Shown piece after piece: positions 8,599 to 18,543 of a stretch of 64,000 bases of DNA (positions are counted from its first letter, which is position 1; every line of letters starts with the position of its first letter). Made by a program: the position numbers and the translations under genes. This DNA comes from Pyropia yezoensis (lineage: Eukaryota > Rhodophyta > Bangiophyceae > Bangiales > Bangiaceae): NCBI GenBank assembly GCA_009829735.1, contig CM020619.1:17241816-17305815 (forward strand), read 5' to 3'. The notes under the pieces are model-generated. The model was not told the DNA's origin, did no database searches, and was given only the letters and a program-made list of their open reading frames with translations.

Positions 8599-10404
8599 AT
8601 GGTACCCCCCCCCGTCGCCATTCTCCGCCTCCACGCCTGGTTGGATGCTCACCCCGGTGTAACGCGCCGCGTCGCCGCTGTGGGCACCCGCACGCATCGG
8701 ACGCTCGTCGTCGCCCCCGCCCTGCCCCCCGCTGCCGACGCTGGCGGCGGCGGCGGCGGCGCCGACGGCATCAATGGCGGTGACAGCAGCAGCGGCACCC
8801 CCCCCCCCCCCCCCCCCCCCCCCCCCGTGCTGCTCGAGATCCCCGAAGCGCTCCTTTTCACCGCCGCCACCGCGGCCGCGTCCCCCCCCGTGGTGGCCGC
8901 CATGGCGCTAGCAGCGGCGGACCCGTCCCTGGCGGCCGACCCCATCCCCGGTGCGGACGGGGAGCACATGGCGCTGGTCCTCTTCCTCACCGCCTGGCAG
9001 GTGGCCGTGGGACGGGCGGCGGGTGCGGGCGTGGCCGCTGTTGGCGGGGGGGGCGCCCGCGGCGGTGGTGGCGGCGGCGGCACACCCGGGGGGGTGGGCC
9101 CCCCCTTTGACGCGTGGGCGCCCTACCTCGACTCCCTGCCCCCCCCCGACGGCCTCCCCGCCCTGTGCCGCCTCCCCGCAGCCGCCGTGGCGGCCGCACT
9201 GGGGGGCACCCCGGCGGGCGCCGCCGCCGCCGCGGTCGCCACCGAGCTCGAGGAGGTGGTCACCCGGCTGGTCGCGCCGCTCGCGACGGCGTCGTCGACG
9301 GCGGCCTGGTACGGGGTTCCCCCCTCCAGTCGGGCAGGCGGTGGCGGCGGCGGTGGCGGCGCCCCGCCCACACCCGTCGACGCGGCGTCGGCGGCGGCGG
9401 CGGCGGCCACCGCGCTTCGCGACGCGTTCCTCTACGCCCAGGCGGTGGTGGACTCGCGGGCGTTTCGGCTGCCCCTGCGGGGCGGCCCGGGACTGGTGCT
9501 GGTGCCCCTCGCCGACATGGGCGACCATGTACCCACAGGCGGCGGCGGCAGTGGTGGCGACATTGGCGGGCCGCTGGTGGCGGCGAAGCTCATTGACCCG
9601 TCCACGGGGGCGTTTCAGCTGGCGCTCCCGCCCCAATCGGCCACCGGCGGTGGCGGTGGCGATGGGGGTGGCCCCCCCCCGGGCACCGCGGTGGGCCTTG
9701 ACTATGGGCGGCTGGACAACCTGTCGCTGCTCCTCTTTTTCGGCTTTTGCGTGGCCCACAACCCCGCGGACGGGGTAGAGCTGGCGCTCGACGCCCCGGC
9801 CGCCACCGCCACGGACGACGCGGCGACGGCGGCGGCCAAGGAGATCCTCCTGGGCACCGTCGCGGGCCTAGGCGAGGAGCACACCCTTACCCTCCAGCCG
9901 CCGCCGTCTCAACCCCTCGCGGGTGACGCACCCACCGATGCCGCCGCCGCCGCGCCCCCTCCCCCATCCTACATCCCCCCGGGGCTGTTACCATCGCTGC
10001 GCCTCCTCCGCGCCCGCCAGCCTGCGCTGGCGGGCGTCACCGTCACAAACGCCGCGGCGGTGCTGGCGGCGCCATCGCCCGACGCGGCGTCCGAGGCCGC
10101 CACGCTCGGCGTCCTCGACGCGCAGCTGCGGGCACTCGAAGCGGCCCTCCCGCCACCGCCTTCACCGCCGCCACCGCGGCCGCCGTCATCACCGACGGCG
10201 TCGTTTCCCTCACAGCCGCTGTCGTCGGCCGCTCCCAACGGCGACGGTGCCGACGGTGACGACAGTGGCAGCGACTGGCTACCCGCCGCCGCCGGGCTCT
10301 ACGTCGCGGGCCTCCGGCGGGTGTTGGGCGGCGCCCGGACAGAGCTCCGTGGCCTCGCAGCGGCGGCGGAAGCGCGGGCCGCCGCTCGCGGGTGCGGCGG
10401 CTGA
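8599..10404 (+). CDS. SET-domain protein of the Rubisco LSMT / SETD3 type
   Basis: Proteins of this family transfer methyl groups from S-adenosylmethionine to lysine or histidine of non-histone targets, often in plastids. From ATG 8599 the protein is 601 residues. Family hallmarks are FDAWAPYLDSLP, then SRAFRLPLRGGPGLVLVPLADMG, then VGLDYGRLDNLSLLLFFGF and AHNPADGVEL, followed by an Ala/Pro-rich version of the C-terminal substrate-binding domain. The usual Asn-His cofactor pair reads Asp309-His310 (DMGDH), while Tyr369 and Asn374 of the YG..xN motif are kept. The activity may therefore be altered. Many Gly and Pro runs are inserted between conserved blocks. The in-frame ATG at 8368 would add 77 residues resembling a transit peptide; I prefer 8599 but am not certain. 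A 35-base G run starts 26 bases after the stop. Confidence 0.8.
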   Translation: MVPPPVAILRLHAWLDAHPGVTRRVAAVGTRTHRTLVVAPALPPAADAGGGGGGADGINGGDSSSGTPPPPPPPPPVLLEIPEALLFTAATAAASPPVVAAMALAAADPSLAADPIPGADGEHMALVLFLTAWQVAVGRAAGAGVAAVGGGGARGGGGGGGTPGGVGPPFDAWAPYLDSLPPPDGLPALCRLPAAAVAAALGGTPAGAAAAAVATELEEVVTRLVAPLATASSTAAWYGVPPSSRAGGGGGGGGAPPTPVDAASAAAAAATALRDAFLYAQAVVDSRAFRLPLRGGPGLVLVPLADMGDHVPTGGGGSGGDIGGPLVAAKLIDPSTGAFQLALPPQSATGGGGGDGGGPPPGTAVGLDYGRLDNLSLLLFFGFCVAHNPADGVELALDAPAATATDDAATAAAKEILLGTVAGLGEEHTLTLQPPPSQPLAGDAPTDAAAAAPPPPSYIPPGLLPSLRLLRARQPALAGVTVTNAAAVLAAPSPDAASEAATLGVLDAQLRALEAALPPPPSPPPPRPPSSPTASFPSQPLSSAAPNGDGADGDDSGSDWLPAAAGLYVAGLRRVLGGARTELRGLAAAAEARAAARGCGG

Positions 10405-10428
10405 GCGGCTGGAGAAGAATGGAGGGTG

Positions 10429-10429
<1 letters not shown>

Positions 10430-10464
<35 letters not shown>
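10430..10464. repeat. 35-base G run
   Basis: An uninterrupted poly-G tract lies 26 bases after the stop of the SET-domain gene. A 24-base G run follows at about 11098-11121. Tracts of this length are slippage-prone and may be misassembled in length. Confidence 0.9.
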
Positions 10465-11499
10465 CGGCGGCCTGGGGGGTGAGCGCGGGTCGCCGGCCGA
10501 GTGGGGGGTTGACCGCACGCGTCTAGTCGCCCGGCAGTGTCGGGTGGGCGGCCGCGGCAGGCGGGTGGCAGCGTAAGCGGCGGCCGCGGGTGGTGGCGGC
10601 GGCAGCGGCTGCTCTCCTTGCCCACCCGCACCACCCTCGCCAAAGTGTCGATGGTGTGGGCCGGCACGGCCTCCCCGGCGGCGGCGGCGGCGGCGCCGTC
10701 GCCGCCGCCTTGGTCGTCGTGTGCCTGGACGGGATGGGCGTCGCGGTGCGGTCCCTTAACGGGGGGGCGGCATTTCAACAGATGGCGGATGCGGTGGCGG
10801 CGCCGCCCCGGCGGTCGCCACCCTCGAGGCGCGCCCTTCTTTCCCCCCTCCTTCCCTCGGGGTCAACGATCGCACTACCCCCTCCCCTCCCCCTTCACCC
10901 CTCCTTTTGCTGATGGCAGTCGTGCACTGCAGCGGCCTCCAAGGTCATCGCCCCGGCCTTGCCCGGTGGCTGGCTGGGGGGGCGGTGGAGGGATCGCGGC
11001 GGGTGGTAGAGCATCTGCAGGTTGCCTGGACGACGCGACAGACGCGTGCGGTGGGGTTGTGGAGCATAGCGCTGGTCGGCGTATGGGGGAGAGGGCAGGG
11101 GGGGGGGGGGGGGGGGGGGGGTGATAGGGAGGGGTGTCTTGTCCGCTGCATTCCAGAACGCCCACGATGCCGTGGCAGTCCGCCTGGTCACCCAGTACTG
11201 GCGGGGAGGGGCGCCTCGGCAGGCAGGTGGGTTGGTGGTACGCCTGACGAGGCCGCCCTCAAAGGGTTCTTGGTCAGCGACCCAGCGTAGCTGCCAGCGG
11301 CCAAGGCACGGGCCACTCCCCACCGAGGCGCCAGCCACCGCCCCTCCCTGCCCCCCCCCCACCATCCTCTTCCTCTCACACCGTCTCCTTACTCTCCCCC
11401 CCCGCCAACCCCCCCCCGCTCGGCTCCCCCCCCGGCAGCCCCTCGTACCCTCCCTCGCGCAGGTCCTTCCCCCCGCCCCCCCCCCCGGCCCGGCGGGGC
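10465..11499. other. Intergenic region with G and C runs
   Basis: This lies between the SET-domain gene (+) and the end of the Mpv17-like gene (-). Apart from homopolymers, I see no conserved coding block or RNA gene. Confidence 0.4.
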
Positions 11500-11794
11500 T
11501 GTGGTCCCCCCCCCCACCCCCCCCCCCCCCCGCCCCCCTCCGGCGGCGGACGAGCAGACAAAAGTACACATTCCATACAATCGCCAACAGGTTTACGTAC
11601 AGCAGGCGGAGGTCCAGCGGGACAAACGCAAAGTTCACCCCGTTGGCCGGCAGCCAAAACGCCCACGTCTGCCCAATGACCGCCCGCGCGTCGGCGCGGA
11701 CGCGGCGGCTGACGCGGGCGGCCCACGCGGCAACGCTGCCGCCGCGGCCGGCGGCTCCCGCCGTCATGGTGGGCGGCGCCGACGACGAAGACGC

Positions 11795-11836
<42 letters not shown>

Positions 11837-12097
11837 ACCTCGCAGCAGCCAGCCCGTCGCTTCCTCCCACCCAAAGTACGCGACCACGTAGACGGGCGTA
11901 AACACCGACTGGTCCACCACCGCCGTGGCGAGCGCAGCGGCCAGCCCCCGCCCCGCCGCGGCGCCCGCCAGCAGCCCAAACCACACGTGCAGCGGGGGGG
12001 TGGCAACGAGCGCCCCCCAGACGCCAAACAGCGCCGCGCGGCGCGCCACAACCCGCCGCTGCGGCGGGTGGGGGGAGGGGCGGTGCCGCTTGCCGCC

Positions 12098-12128
<31 letters not shown>

Positions 12129-12640
12129 TTGGTCGTCCCCGCCACCCCCGCTGCCGACGTGGAGCCCACCGACGGGGGGCCCGCCGACGCGCCCCCCCCC
12201 GCGGGAGCTCCCGCCACGCCCCCCCCCCCCCCCCTTCCTCCGTGGCCACAGACGAGAGGGTGGCGGCGGAGCCCCCCCCCCTCCCCCCCAAAGCTGCCGC
12301 CGGTGGCAGCGGCGGCGGCAGCGGCGACGGCGACGGCGGCGGTGGCGCCGCCAGCACCTGTGCGAGCACGTCCGACAGCGTAAACAGCACCGCCGACGTG
12401 GCCATCTTGGTCCGCAGCGGCGCCGCGGCCAGCGACGCAATGTAGGCGGCGGCCCCCCCGGCCGCGCGGTCGCGGACGCCCCCCGCCGCGGCGGCCGCGG
12501 CGGTGGCGACCGCCGCCCCGACGGGCGGGTAGGCGCGGCCGAGGAGCCACAGCAGGGTGGCGCCGCCGGCAAGGGCAGTGGCAGTGGGCGCGCCGGGGGG
12601 GAGCCGCCGTGACCGTGGGGGGGGGGGGGGGGGGGCGCCG
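11500..12640 (-). CDS. Mpv17/PMP22-family membrane protein, frame broken at a C run
   Basis: Mpv17/PMP22 proteins are four-helix membrane proteins of peroxisomes, mitochondria or plastids. The N-terminal half (about 12556-12350) shows LLWLLGRAYPP and YIASLAAAPLRTKMATSAVL followed by FTLSDVLAQ. The C-terminal half (about 12060-11560) has a further block (ALFGVWGALVATPPLHVWFG, then VVDQSVFTPVYVVAYFGW) and the family signature (TWAFWLPANGVNFAFVPLDL, then YVNLLAIVWNVYFCLL). The halves are in different frames and meet at a 16-base C run (12219-12234, poly-G on the coding strand). A length error there is the likeliest cause. A Ser run encoded by (GAC)n (about 11793-11835) lies between helices. The start is unclear: a second run (12617-12635) may hide the link to an upstream ATG near 12901. 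The end is near 11500 by family length. Confidence 0.8.
11793..11835. repeat. (GAC)n microsatellite inside the Mpv17-like gene
   Basis: About 14 units of GAC/ACG encode a poly-Ser loop on the minus strand between the second and third conserved blocks of the Mpv17-like protein. Being a trinucleotide repeat, it does not disturb the frame. Confidence 0.9.
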
Positions 12641-12809
12641 GGGGCGCCATTCGGGGAGCAGATGGGGGAGGGCCTGGGGCGGGGGGCGGAAGCGGAAGGG
12701 GGGAGGGGGAGGGGACGGAGCCCAGTGGGGGACGGGGCGGGCGTGGTAGGGGGCCAGAGTCGGAGCAGCGCCGGCGAGCGGGCTGACCGCCCAGCGGTCG
12801 GAGGTTGGT

Positions 12810-12847
<38 letters not shown>

Positions 12848-13523
12848 GGTCGCCGCGAGACGCCGCCGATAGCACCGGCGGGCACACTGCCACACACACA
12901 CCCCCTCGCAGCTGCGAGGTACGAACGTCCCCCTGCCCCCCCCCCCTCAATCCCCCCCCCCTCCCTTGGCGGCGCGCCGCCAACACGCGGCGCGGCAGCG
13001 GCAGCCGCGGTGGGCGCGTCGCCGTGCGCAACGCGCTCGGCGGGCGGCGGCGCCGGGCGGCGTGGCCGGCCCGGCGTACGCGGCCGGTACGGTGGCACGT
13101 GCCGGCACCCGTCGACGCAACAGGGTGGCGGCGGAAGGGTAAATAGGGAGGGGGGTTCGTTGGCAAGAGGCGCACGCGAGTGGGGGGGGGGGGGGGGGGG
13201 AAGAGAATGAAGGAGGGCGTGGCCGGTCAAGGAAAGGGGGGGGGGGGGCGGGAAAGGGAGAGGCGGGGGTGGCGGGGGGGGGGGGGGGGGGAAGCGGTCG
13301 AGCAGGGTCGGGGGTGGGGGGGGGGGGGGATGAGGCGCAGGGCGGCAGTGGAATTCCGCCCCGCTCCACCCACCCACCCGCGTGTGCCCGTTGAGCGGCG
13401 GGGCGCGACAGCGCCACGTCCTGGGGGGGGGTTCCAGACGCTGCCAGGTGTGCAGTAGGTACCGTAGGTAGGTATGTACCGCAAACGCACCCCGCGGGTC
13501 GGGGCCAGGGGGGTGACGCCGCC

Positions 13524-13554
<31 letters not shown>

Positions 13555-14385
13555 GCCGCGGCGCGGCTGCAACGGCGACGGGCGGGGAGCTGGGGCGGCG
13601 GGGCGAGGAGGTGGGTCTGGGGTGGTGGGCGGGCGGGGGGGTGATGGGGAGTTGGTCGGCGGGGGCGGTGTGGCCGCTACCTCCCCGGTGGGGTGGCGGG
13701 CGGGGGGGGGGAGGCGGAGGGGGTGGCGGCGGGGGGGAGCTTCTCTGCAAAAAAGGAAGGGGGGGGTGTTGGCGGGGGCTCGGCTCACACGGCCGTGGCG
13801 GACTGGGGGCGTGGGCCGGCAGCGTCGCGCGGGGGCGGCGGCGGCTGTCAGCGGGGGCGCCTGCCAGTCTGCCCGCCGAGCAGACGACGGTGCCCGCATT
13901 GTAATTCCTCTCTCTCGTTCCCACCGCGGGCAACCTCGCCCCCCCACCCCCCTCGCTGCCTCCCGCGTTTTGCCCCGCGCCGGCGGCTCACCCCCCCGCC
14001 AGCACCTTCCCCCCCCACGGGACAAGCCCACCGGCCGCCGCCGCGGCGGCAGCTGCGACGGCAGCGGCAGCGGCGGCGGCGGCGGCGGCGGTTGCGACCA
14101 CCACCACCGCGACGGCCCGCCGTGCCCGGCGGGTGCCCGCCCCCCCCGCGTCCCCCCCCCCCCCCGACGGCGCCGCCGCCGCCGCCGCCACCGCCGCTGC
14201 GCGCACGGCGGCGGCGGCGACCGCCGCCGCCACCGCCGCTGCGCGCACGGCGGCGGCGGCGACCGCCGCCGCCACCGCCCGGCCGGCGGCGGCGGCGGCG
14301 GCCACACCGCCGGCCGCCGCTACGGCCGCCGCCGCCGCCGCGGGGGCGGCCACCCCCGCCCCCGCGGCGGCGGTCAGGGCCGCCG
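12641..14385. other. G-rich region with GCC repeats; no firm gene
   Basis: This contains (GCC)n at about 12805-12848, several G runs of 10-20 bases (about 13180, 13270, 13315) and an Ala/Gly-coding stretch on the minus strand (13988-14389). That stretch could be the frameshifted end of the long low-complexity gene to the right. A 42-bp tandem duplication sits at 14196-14279. Nothing here matches a known protein family. Confidence 0.35.
14196..14279. repeat. 42-bp tandem duplication
   Basis: The unit GCTGCGCGCACGGCGGCGGC followed by a GCC-rich tail occurs at 14196 and again at 14238. The period is a multiple of three, so it could sit inside an Ala-rich coding frame on the minus strand. Confidence 0.85.
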
Positions 14386-17300
14386 TCACGGCGGTGGCCG
14401 CCGGCGAGGCGGCCGTGGCGGTGGTACCGCCGCTGCCCCCGGTGGACGGGGGGGGGGGGTGGCGGCGTCAACGGCAGCGGCCGCGAGGCGCCCGACGGCC
14501 ACCGCCGCCACCGCCGCGGCGGCGGCGTGGTAGGCGGCGCGGCCCGCCGCCGCCCGCAGGCGGGCGGGCAGCCGGGGGGCGGCGGCGGCGGCGGCTGTCA
14601 CCGCCGTCGCCGCTGCCGCCGCCGCCGCCGCTGCGCGTGCCGCCGCCGCCGCGGCGGCCGCGTCGGCACGGTCCATGGCGGCGGCGGCGGCGGCGAGCGC
14701 GGCGGCTGCCCCCCGGTGGGGCACCGCCGCCCCTGTCGCCGGGTCCCGCACCCCCGTCACGGTCGGCACGCCGTCCACCGCCGAGACGGTGTAGGCGAGG
14801 AGGACGGCCTCCTCCCCGCCGCCATGCGCGTCGGCCGTTGTGGTTGTGGGGGTGGTGCTGGCGGTGGCGGTGGGGGCGGCGGCCGCGGCGGCGGATGCTG
14901 GGACCCCGCCACGGCGGGGGGGGGAGGCCTCCCAAGGCCGCCGTGACCGCCGCCGCCGCCGCCGCTGGGCGGCGGGGGTGGCGGCGGCCGCGGCCGCCGC
15001 CGCTGCCGCGGCCGCATCGTCGGCCGCGTCGGCCGCGTCGGCGGCCAGCACCCGCAGGGCGGCAACCAGCCGCGTGGCGCCCACCCACGGGTGGCCCCCC
15101 ACGTCACCGCCGCCACCACCGCCACCGTCTGCGGCGGCGGTCGCCGCCGTCGCCGCCACCGCCGCCGTTGCCGACTCTGCCGCTGGCGTCCCTGCCGCCG
15201 CCGCCGCCGCCCCCCCCCCCGCCGCCGCCGTTGCCGCCCCCCTCCATGGCGGCCGAGGCGGCGGCTGCCCGCTGGCGGCAGCCGCCAGCGCCGCCGCCAC
15301 CCCGCGCCACGCGGCGGCGGCGGCGACGAGGCGCTCCAGCATTGGCGGCAGCGGCGGCGGGGCGGGCGGCGGCTGCCGGCGGCTGCGCCCTCGCCCCTGG
15401 CCGGCGGCGGCGGCGGCAGACGCGGCCGCGCCTCTGGCGGTGACCGCCGCCGCCCCCCCTCCCCCCCGCGCGGCGTCCTCCTCCTCTGCTCCCTCTGGCG
15501 GGGCGGTTAGCACCAGCACGATGGCAGCGGCTGTGGTCGCCGCGGTGGCCGCCGCGGCGGCCGCGGCGGCCGACGGCCGTGGCCGCCGGCGGGCGCGCGC
15601 CTGCCACACGGCGGCTGCCGCGTCAACGGCAGCGGCGGCCGCCGCCGCTTCATCCCAGGGCGTGGGAGTGGGGGGGGGGGCTGCCGCGGCAGACGCTGCC
15701 GCCGCCCGCTCTGCCGCCGCCGCCTGCTCTGCCGCCGCCGCCCGCTCCGCCGCCGCCGCCCTCGCCGCCGCCGCACGAGCGGCGACGGCCTCCCGGCGGG
15801 GTTTGACCGCTGGGGAGGGGGCGGACCGCGGTGGCGACGCGGGGAGGTGGGGAGTCTGAACGGCGGCCGTCGGCGGGGATGCTCGCCGCCCGCCGCCGTC
15901 TGTGGCTGCCGCCACCGACGACGCTGCCGGGGCCGCCGTCGCGGCCGACGGTGGCACCGCCGCGGTCATGGTGGCAGTGGAACCCCCGCCCTCCCCGTCC
16001 CCACCTTCGCCGCCACTGGCGCCGCTGCCGTCGACGTCGTAGCCGCCAGAGGGGTCTGCCGACGGTACCGTCTCGGCCGTGGCGACGGTCACCGCGGGTG
16101 ATTCCACCCGCTCGGACGGTGAGGCTGGGGAGAGGACGCCCGCCGCCGCCGCTGCTGCCGTCGCTGCCGCCGCCGCTGTGCGGCCGCGGCCCGCCTCTTT
16201 TTGCCCCACGGGCAAGGGCGGCGGCGGTGGCACGGCCGCCGCGGTGGTGGCGGCAGCCGCGGCGGTACGGCACGCCGCCGCTGTCGCCGCAACGCGCGGG
16301 GAGGCGGGTGGCGGCGGCGGTGGCGGCGGTGGCGGCACCGGCCCCTCCTCGGGCGACCGTCGGCGTGGCGAATGGGTGGTGGTGGTGGTGGGGGTAGTGG
16401 TGGTGGTTGTTGGGGGGGGGGGCGTGGCCGTTGGTGCTGGCGGCACCTGCCGCCACAGGCGGGGTATCCCCGCCACCCCTGCTGCCAGTGCTTGTGCGTC
16501 TGCCACCGTCGGTGACGACGACGGCACCGGCAACGACGACCGCGACGGCGGCGGCTGCGCTGCGGCTACCCGCGGGGATGGCTGCGATGACGCCGTCTGT
16601 GGCGCGGGTGGTGGTGGGGGGTGTGGCGCACCCGGCGTTGGCAGTGCGGCGGCGGCCGGCGTGGCGGCCGCCCGTGGGGGGGACACCCGCGGGACGGTGA
16701 CGGGGGTGATCCACCCTGCCGCCTCAACGGGGCGCCCCCACAGGAGCGACTGCCGGCGGCGAGACGGCGGGGGGGTCCCGGCCATCACCGCCGCCGCCGC
16801 CCCCGCCGCCGCCGTCGCAGCGCCGGTTGACGACGCGGCGGCGCGCGGGGAGACGCGCGCCGCGGCGACGGGCGTCACCGCCCCCCCTGCCGCTGCCGCC
16901 GGTGTCGTCCGCCACGGCCGGACGCGTGGGGGGCGGTCACCCCGGTGGGGGGGGGACGGGGGGGTCCCCGCCGGCGGCGGCACCCCCCCGCGCTTTCCTG
17001 ACCGTGGTGTGGTGATGCCCGCCGTCGACGCCGCCGCCGCCGGAAGGGGGGGGGTGCCAGCGGCGTGCGGTGGCTGCGACGGTGATGGCGGCGGTGGCGG
17101 CGGTGGCGGCGGCGGCGGTGGTGTCTCGGTCGCCGCCGCGTCGCCGCCGCCGCCGCTGCCGCCGCGCCGCCGGTCGGGGATAACGGTGTGGGGGTGGCGG
17201 TCCCGTGGGGACGGCGTCGCCGGGGGGGGTGGCGGCGGGCGGCCGCCACGGAGCTGCCCCGCAACCCCCTGCCCGCTGCGCCGTGCAGACGGCGGGATGG

Positions 17301-18543
17301 CTCGCCCGTCCCCGCCGCTGCCGCTGCTGCTGCTGCTGCTGCTGCTGCTGCCGCCGCCGCGCTGGGCGAGGCCCGCCGCCGCGCCCCGCCGCGGGGTTGA
17401 CCCGTCGGGCGGCGGCGTCGGCGGCGGCACCGCCGCCGCCGCCACTGGCGTGCCCCCCATCACCGCCGCCGCCGCCGCGACCGCTGCTGCCGCTGGCGTC
17501 GTTGGCGCCGACGGCGGCGCCGCCCGCCGCCGCGGGATGAGCGACGGGGACCCCGCCCCGGTGGGCGCCGCCGCCGTCGCCGTCAACGAAGACAGGCGGT
17601 CGGTGCCGCCCGCGGCGGGGAGCGCACGGCCGTCGACACCGTCGCCGGCCGACGGCTTCGCGACGGGTGGGCGTGGCGGCGGTGGCAGCCGCCGTGCCGG
17701 CGGCGGTGGCGATGGGAAGGATGGCGGCGGCGGGCTGTCACCGGGGCGGGCGGGTGCCCCGGTGGGTGTCCCCCCCGGTATCCCCCCGGGTGCCCCCTCA
17801 TGACGTGCCCCTTGCGGTTCCAGCCCGCCGCCCCCTCCGCCGCCGCCATTGCCGCCGCCGCCGCCGCCACCACCCGTCGCGGCCGCCCCGCTTTCCGCCG
17901 CGTCGGCGGTGCGTGTTGTCCCGGCGGCGGCGCCCCCCGCGCGACCACTGCCTGCCGCGTCGGCGGTGGGGGGCACCCCCACGGCGGTGGCCGCCCCCTC
18001 GCTGCCGCGTGCCGCCACCGCCGCCCCACCTGCGGTGCTCGTCGGCGCCTCGCCGCTGTCGCCGCCGGTCGTCTCGCCGTCGCCGTCGCCGCCGGCCGCC
18101 CGGCCTTGGCCGCCGCCGCCGCCACCGACCCTGACGGGCGCCGCCGGCGACACTGGTGACGCCAGCGCCGCTGCGGCGGCCGCCACGCGCGTCCGCACCA
18201 GCACCGCCGCGGCGGCGGCGAACCATCGGGACGGCGCCGCCGCCGCGGGCGCCGCCGCCGCCCCTTTTGCCGCCGCCGCCGCCGGTTCCGCCGACGCCGC
18301 AGCCCCAGCCGCCGCCGCAGCCCCAGCCGCCGCGGCCACCTCCGCCGCCGCCGCCGTCGCCGCTGTCGCCTTGGCTGTCTTGTCAGCGTCGGCCAGGGGA
18401 GGGCGGGCGCCGTCGGGGGTGGGGACACGAGCGCGGGCGGTGGGGTCGCCGCCACCGCCGCCGCTGCCGCCGCCGTCCCCGTTGGCACCCCCCTTTGCGC
18501 CGCCTTGGCGGCTGCTGCACGCGTGGTGCCCCGCCTCCGACAT
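14386..18543 (-). CDS. Very long Ala/Pro/Gly-rich open frame, unknown function
   Basis: From ATG 18543 (MSEAGHHACSSRQGGAKGG) the frame stays open for 1385 codons. The protein is almost entirely low complexity: Ala runs, Pro runs, a Ser run from (CTG)n near 17321-17350 and a Thr run near 16380-16430. A few less biased blocks recur. Two related motifs read AVTPVAAARVSP and GWITPVTVPRVSP. A segment near residues 918-950 has spaced Arg/Glu in poly-Ala (a charged helix). A hydrophobic stretch near 992-1013 (ATTAAAIVLVLTAPP) could cross a membrane. Shortly before the stop the frame crosses a C run (near 14450), so the true end may be in another frame at 13988. Length and frame retention favour a real gene, but in DNA this GC-rich open frames are also long by chance. 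No family recognised. Confidence 0.4.
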   Translation of the reverse strand: MSEAGHHACSSRQGGAKGGANGDGGGSGGGGGDPTARARVPTPDGARPPLADADKTAKATAATAAAAEVAAAAGAAAAAGAAASAEPAAAAAKGAAAAPAAAAPSRWFAAAAAVLVRTRVAAAAAALASPVSPAAPVRVGGGGGGQGRAAGGDGDGETTGGDSGEAPTSTAGGAAVAARGSEGAATAVGVPPTADAAGSGRAGGAAAGTTRTADAAESGAAATGGGGGGGGNGGGGGGGGLEPQGARHEGAPGGIPGGTPTGAPARPGDSPPPPSFPSPPPPARRLPPPPRPPVAKPSAGDGVDGRALPAAGGTDRLSSLTATAAAPTGAGSPSLIPRRRAAPPSAPTTPAAAAVAAAAAVMGGTPVAAAAVPPPTPPPDGSTPRRGAAAGLAQRGGGSSSSSSSSSGSGGDGRAIPPSARRSGQGVAGQLRGGRPPPPPPATPSPRDRHPHTVIPDRRRGGSGGGGDAAATETPPPPPPPPPPPPSPSQPPHAAGTPPLPAAAASTAGITTPRSGKRGGVPPPAGTPPSPPHRGDRPPRVRPWRTTPAAAAGGAVTPVAAARVSPRAAASSTGAATAAAGAAAAVMAGTPPPSRRRQSLLWGRPVEAAGWITPVTVPRVSPPRAAATPAAAALPTPGAPHPPPPPAPQTASSQPSPRVAAAQPPPSRSSLPVPSSSPTVADAQALAAGVAGIPRLWRQVPPAPTATPPPPTTTTTTPTTTTTHSPRRRSPEEGPVPPPPPPPPPPASPRVAATAAACRTAAAAATTAAAVPPPPPLPVGQKEAGRGRTAAAAATAAAAAAGVLSPASPSERVESPAVTVATAETVPSADPSGGYDVDGSGASGGEGGDGEGGGSTATMTAAVPPSAATAAPAASSVAAATDGGGRRASPPTAAVQTPHLPASPPRSAPSPAVKPRREAVAARAAAARAAAAERAAAAEQAAAAERAAAASAAAAPPPTPTPWDEAAAAAAAVDAAAAVWQARARRRPRPSAAAAAAAATAATTAAAIVLVLTAPPEGAEEEDAARGGGGAAAVTARGAAASAAAAAGQGRGRSRRQPPPAPPPLPPMLERLVAAAAAWRGVAAALAAAASGQPPPRPPWRGAATAAAGGGAAAAAAGTPAAESATAAVAATAATAAADGGGGGGGDVGGHPWVGATRLVAALRVLAADAADAADDAAAAAAAAAAAATPAAQRRRRRRSRRPWEASPPRRGGVPASAAAAAAPTATASTTPTTTTADAHGGGEEAVLLAYTVSAVDGVPTVTGVRDPATGAAVPHRGAAAALAAAAAAMDRADAAAAAAAARAAAAAAAAATAVTAAAAAAPRLPARLRAAAGRAAYHAAAAAVAAVAVGRLAAAAVDAATPPPRPPGAAAVPPPRPPRRRPPP
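17321..17353. repeat. (CTG)n microsatellite
   Basis: About ten CTG units are read on the minus strand as a poly-Ser tract in the long low-complexity frame. Confidence 0.9.
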
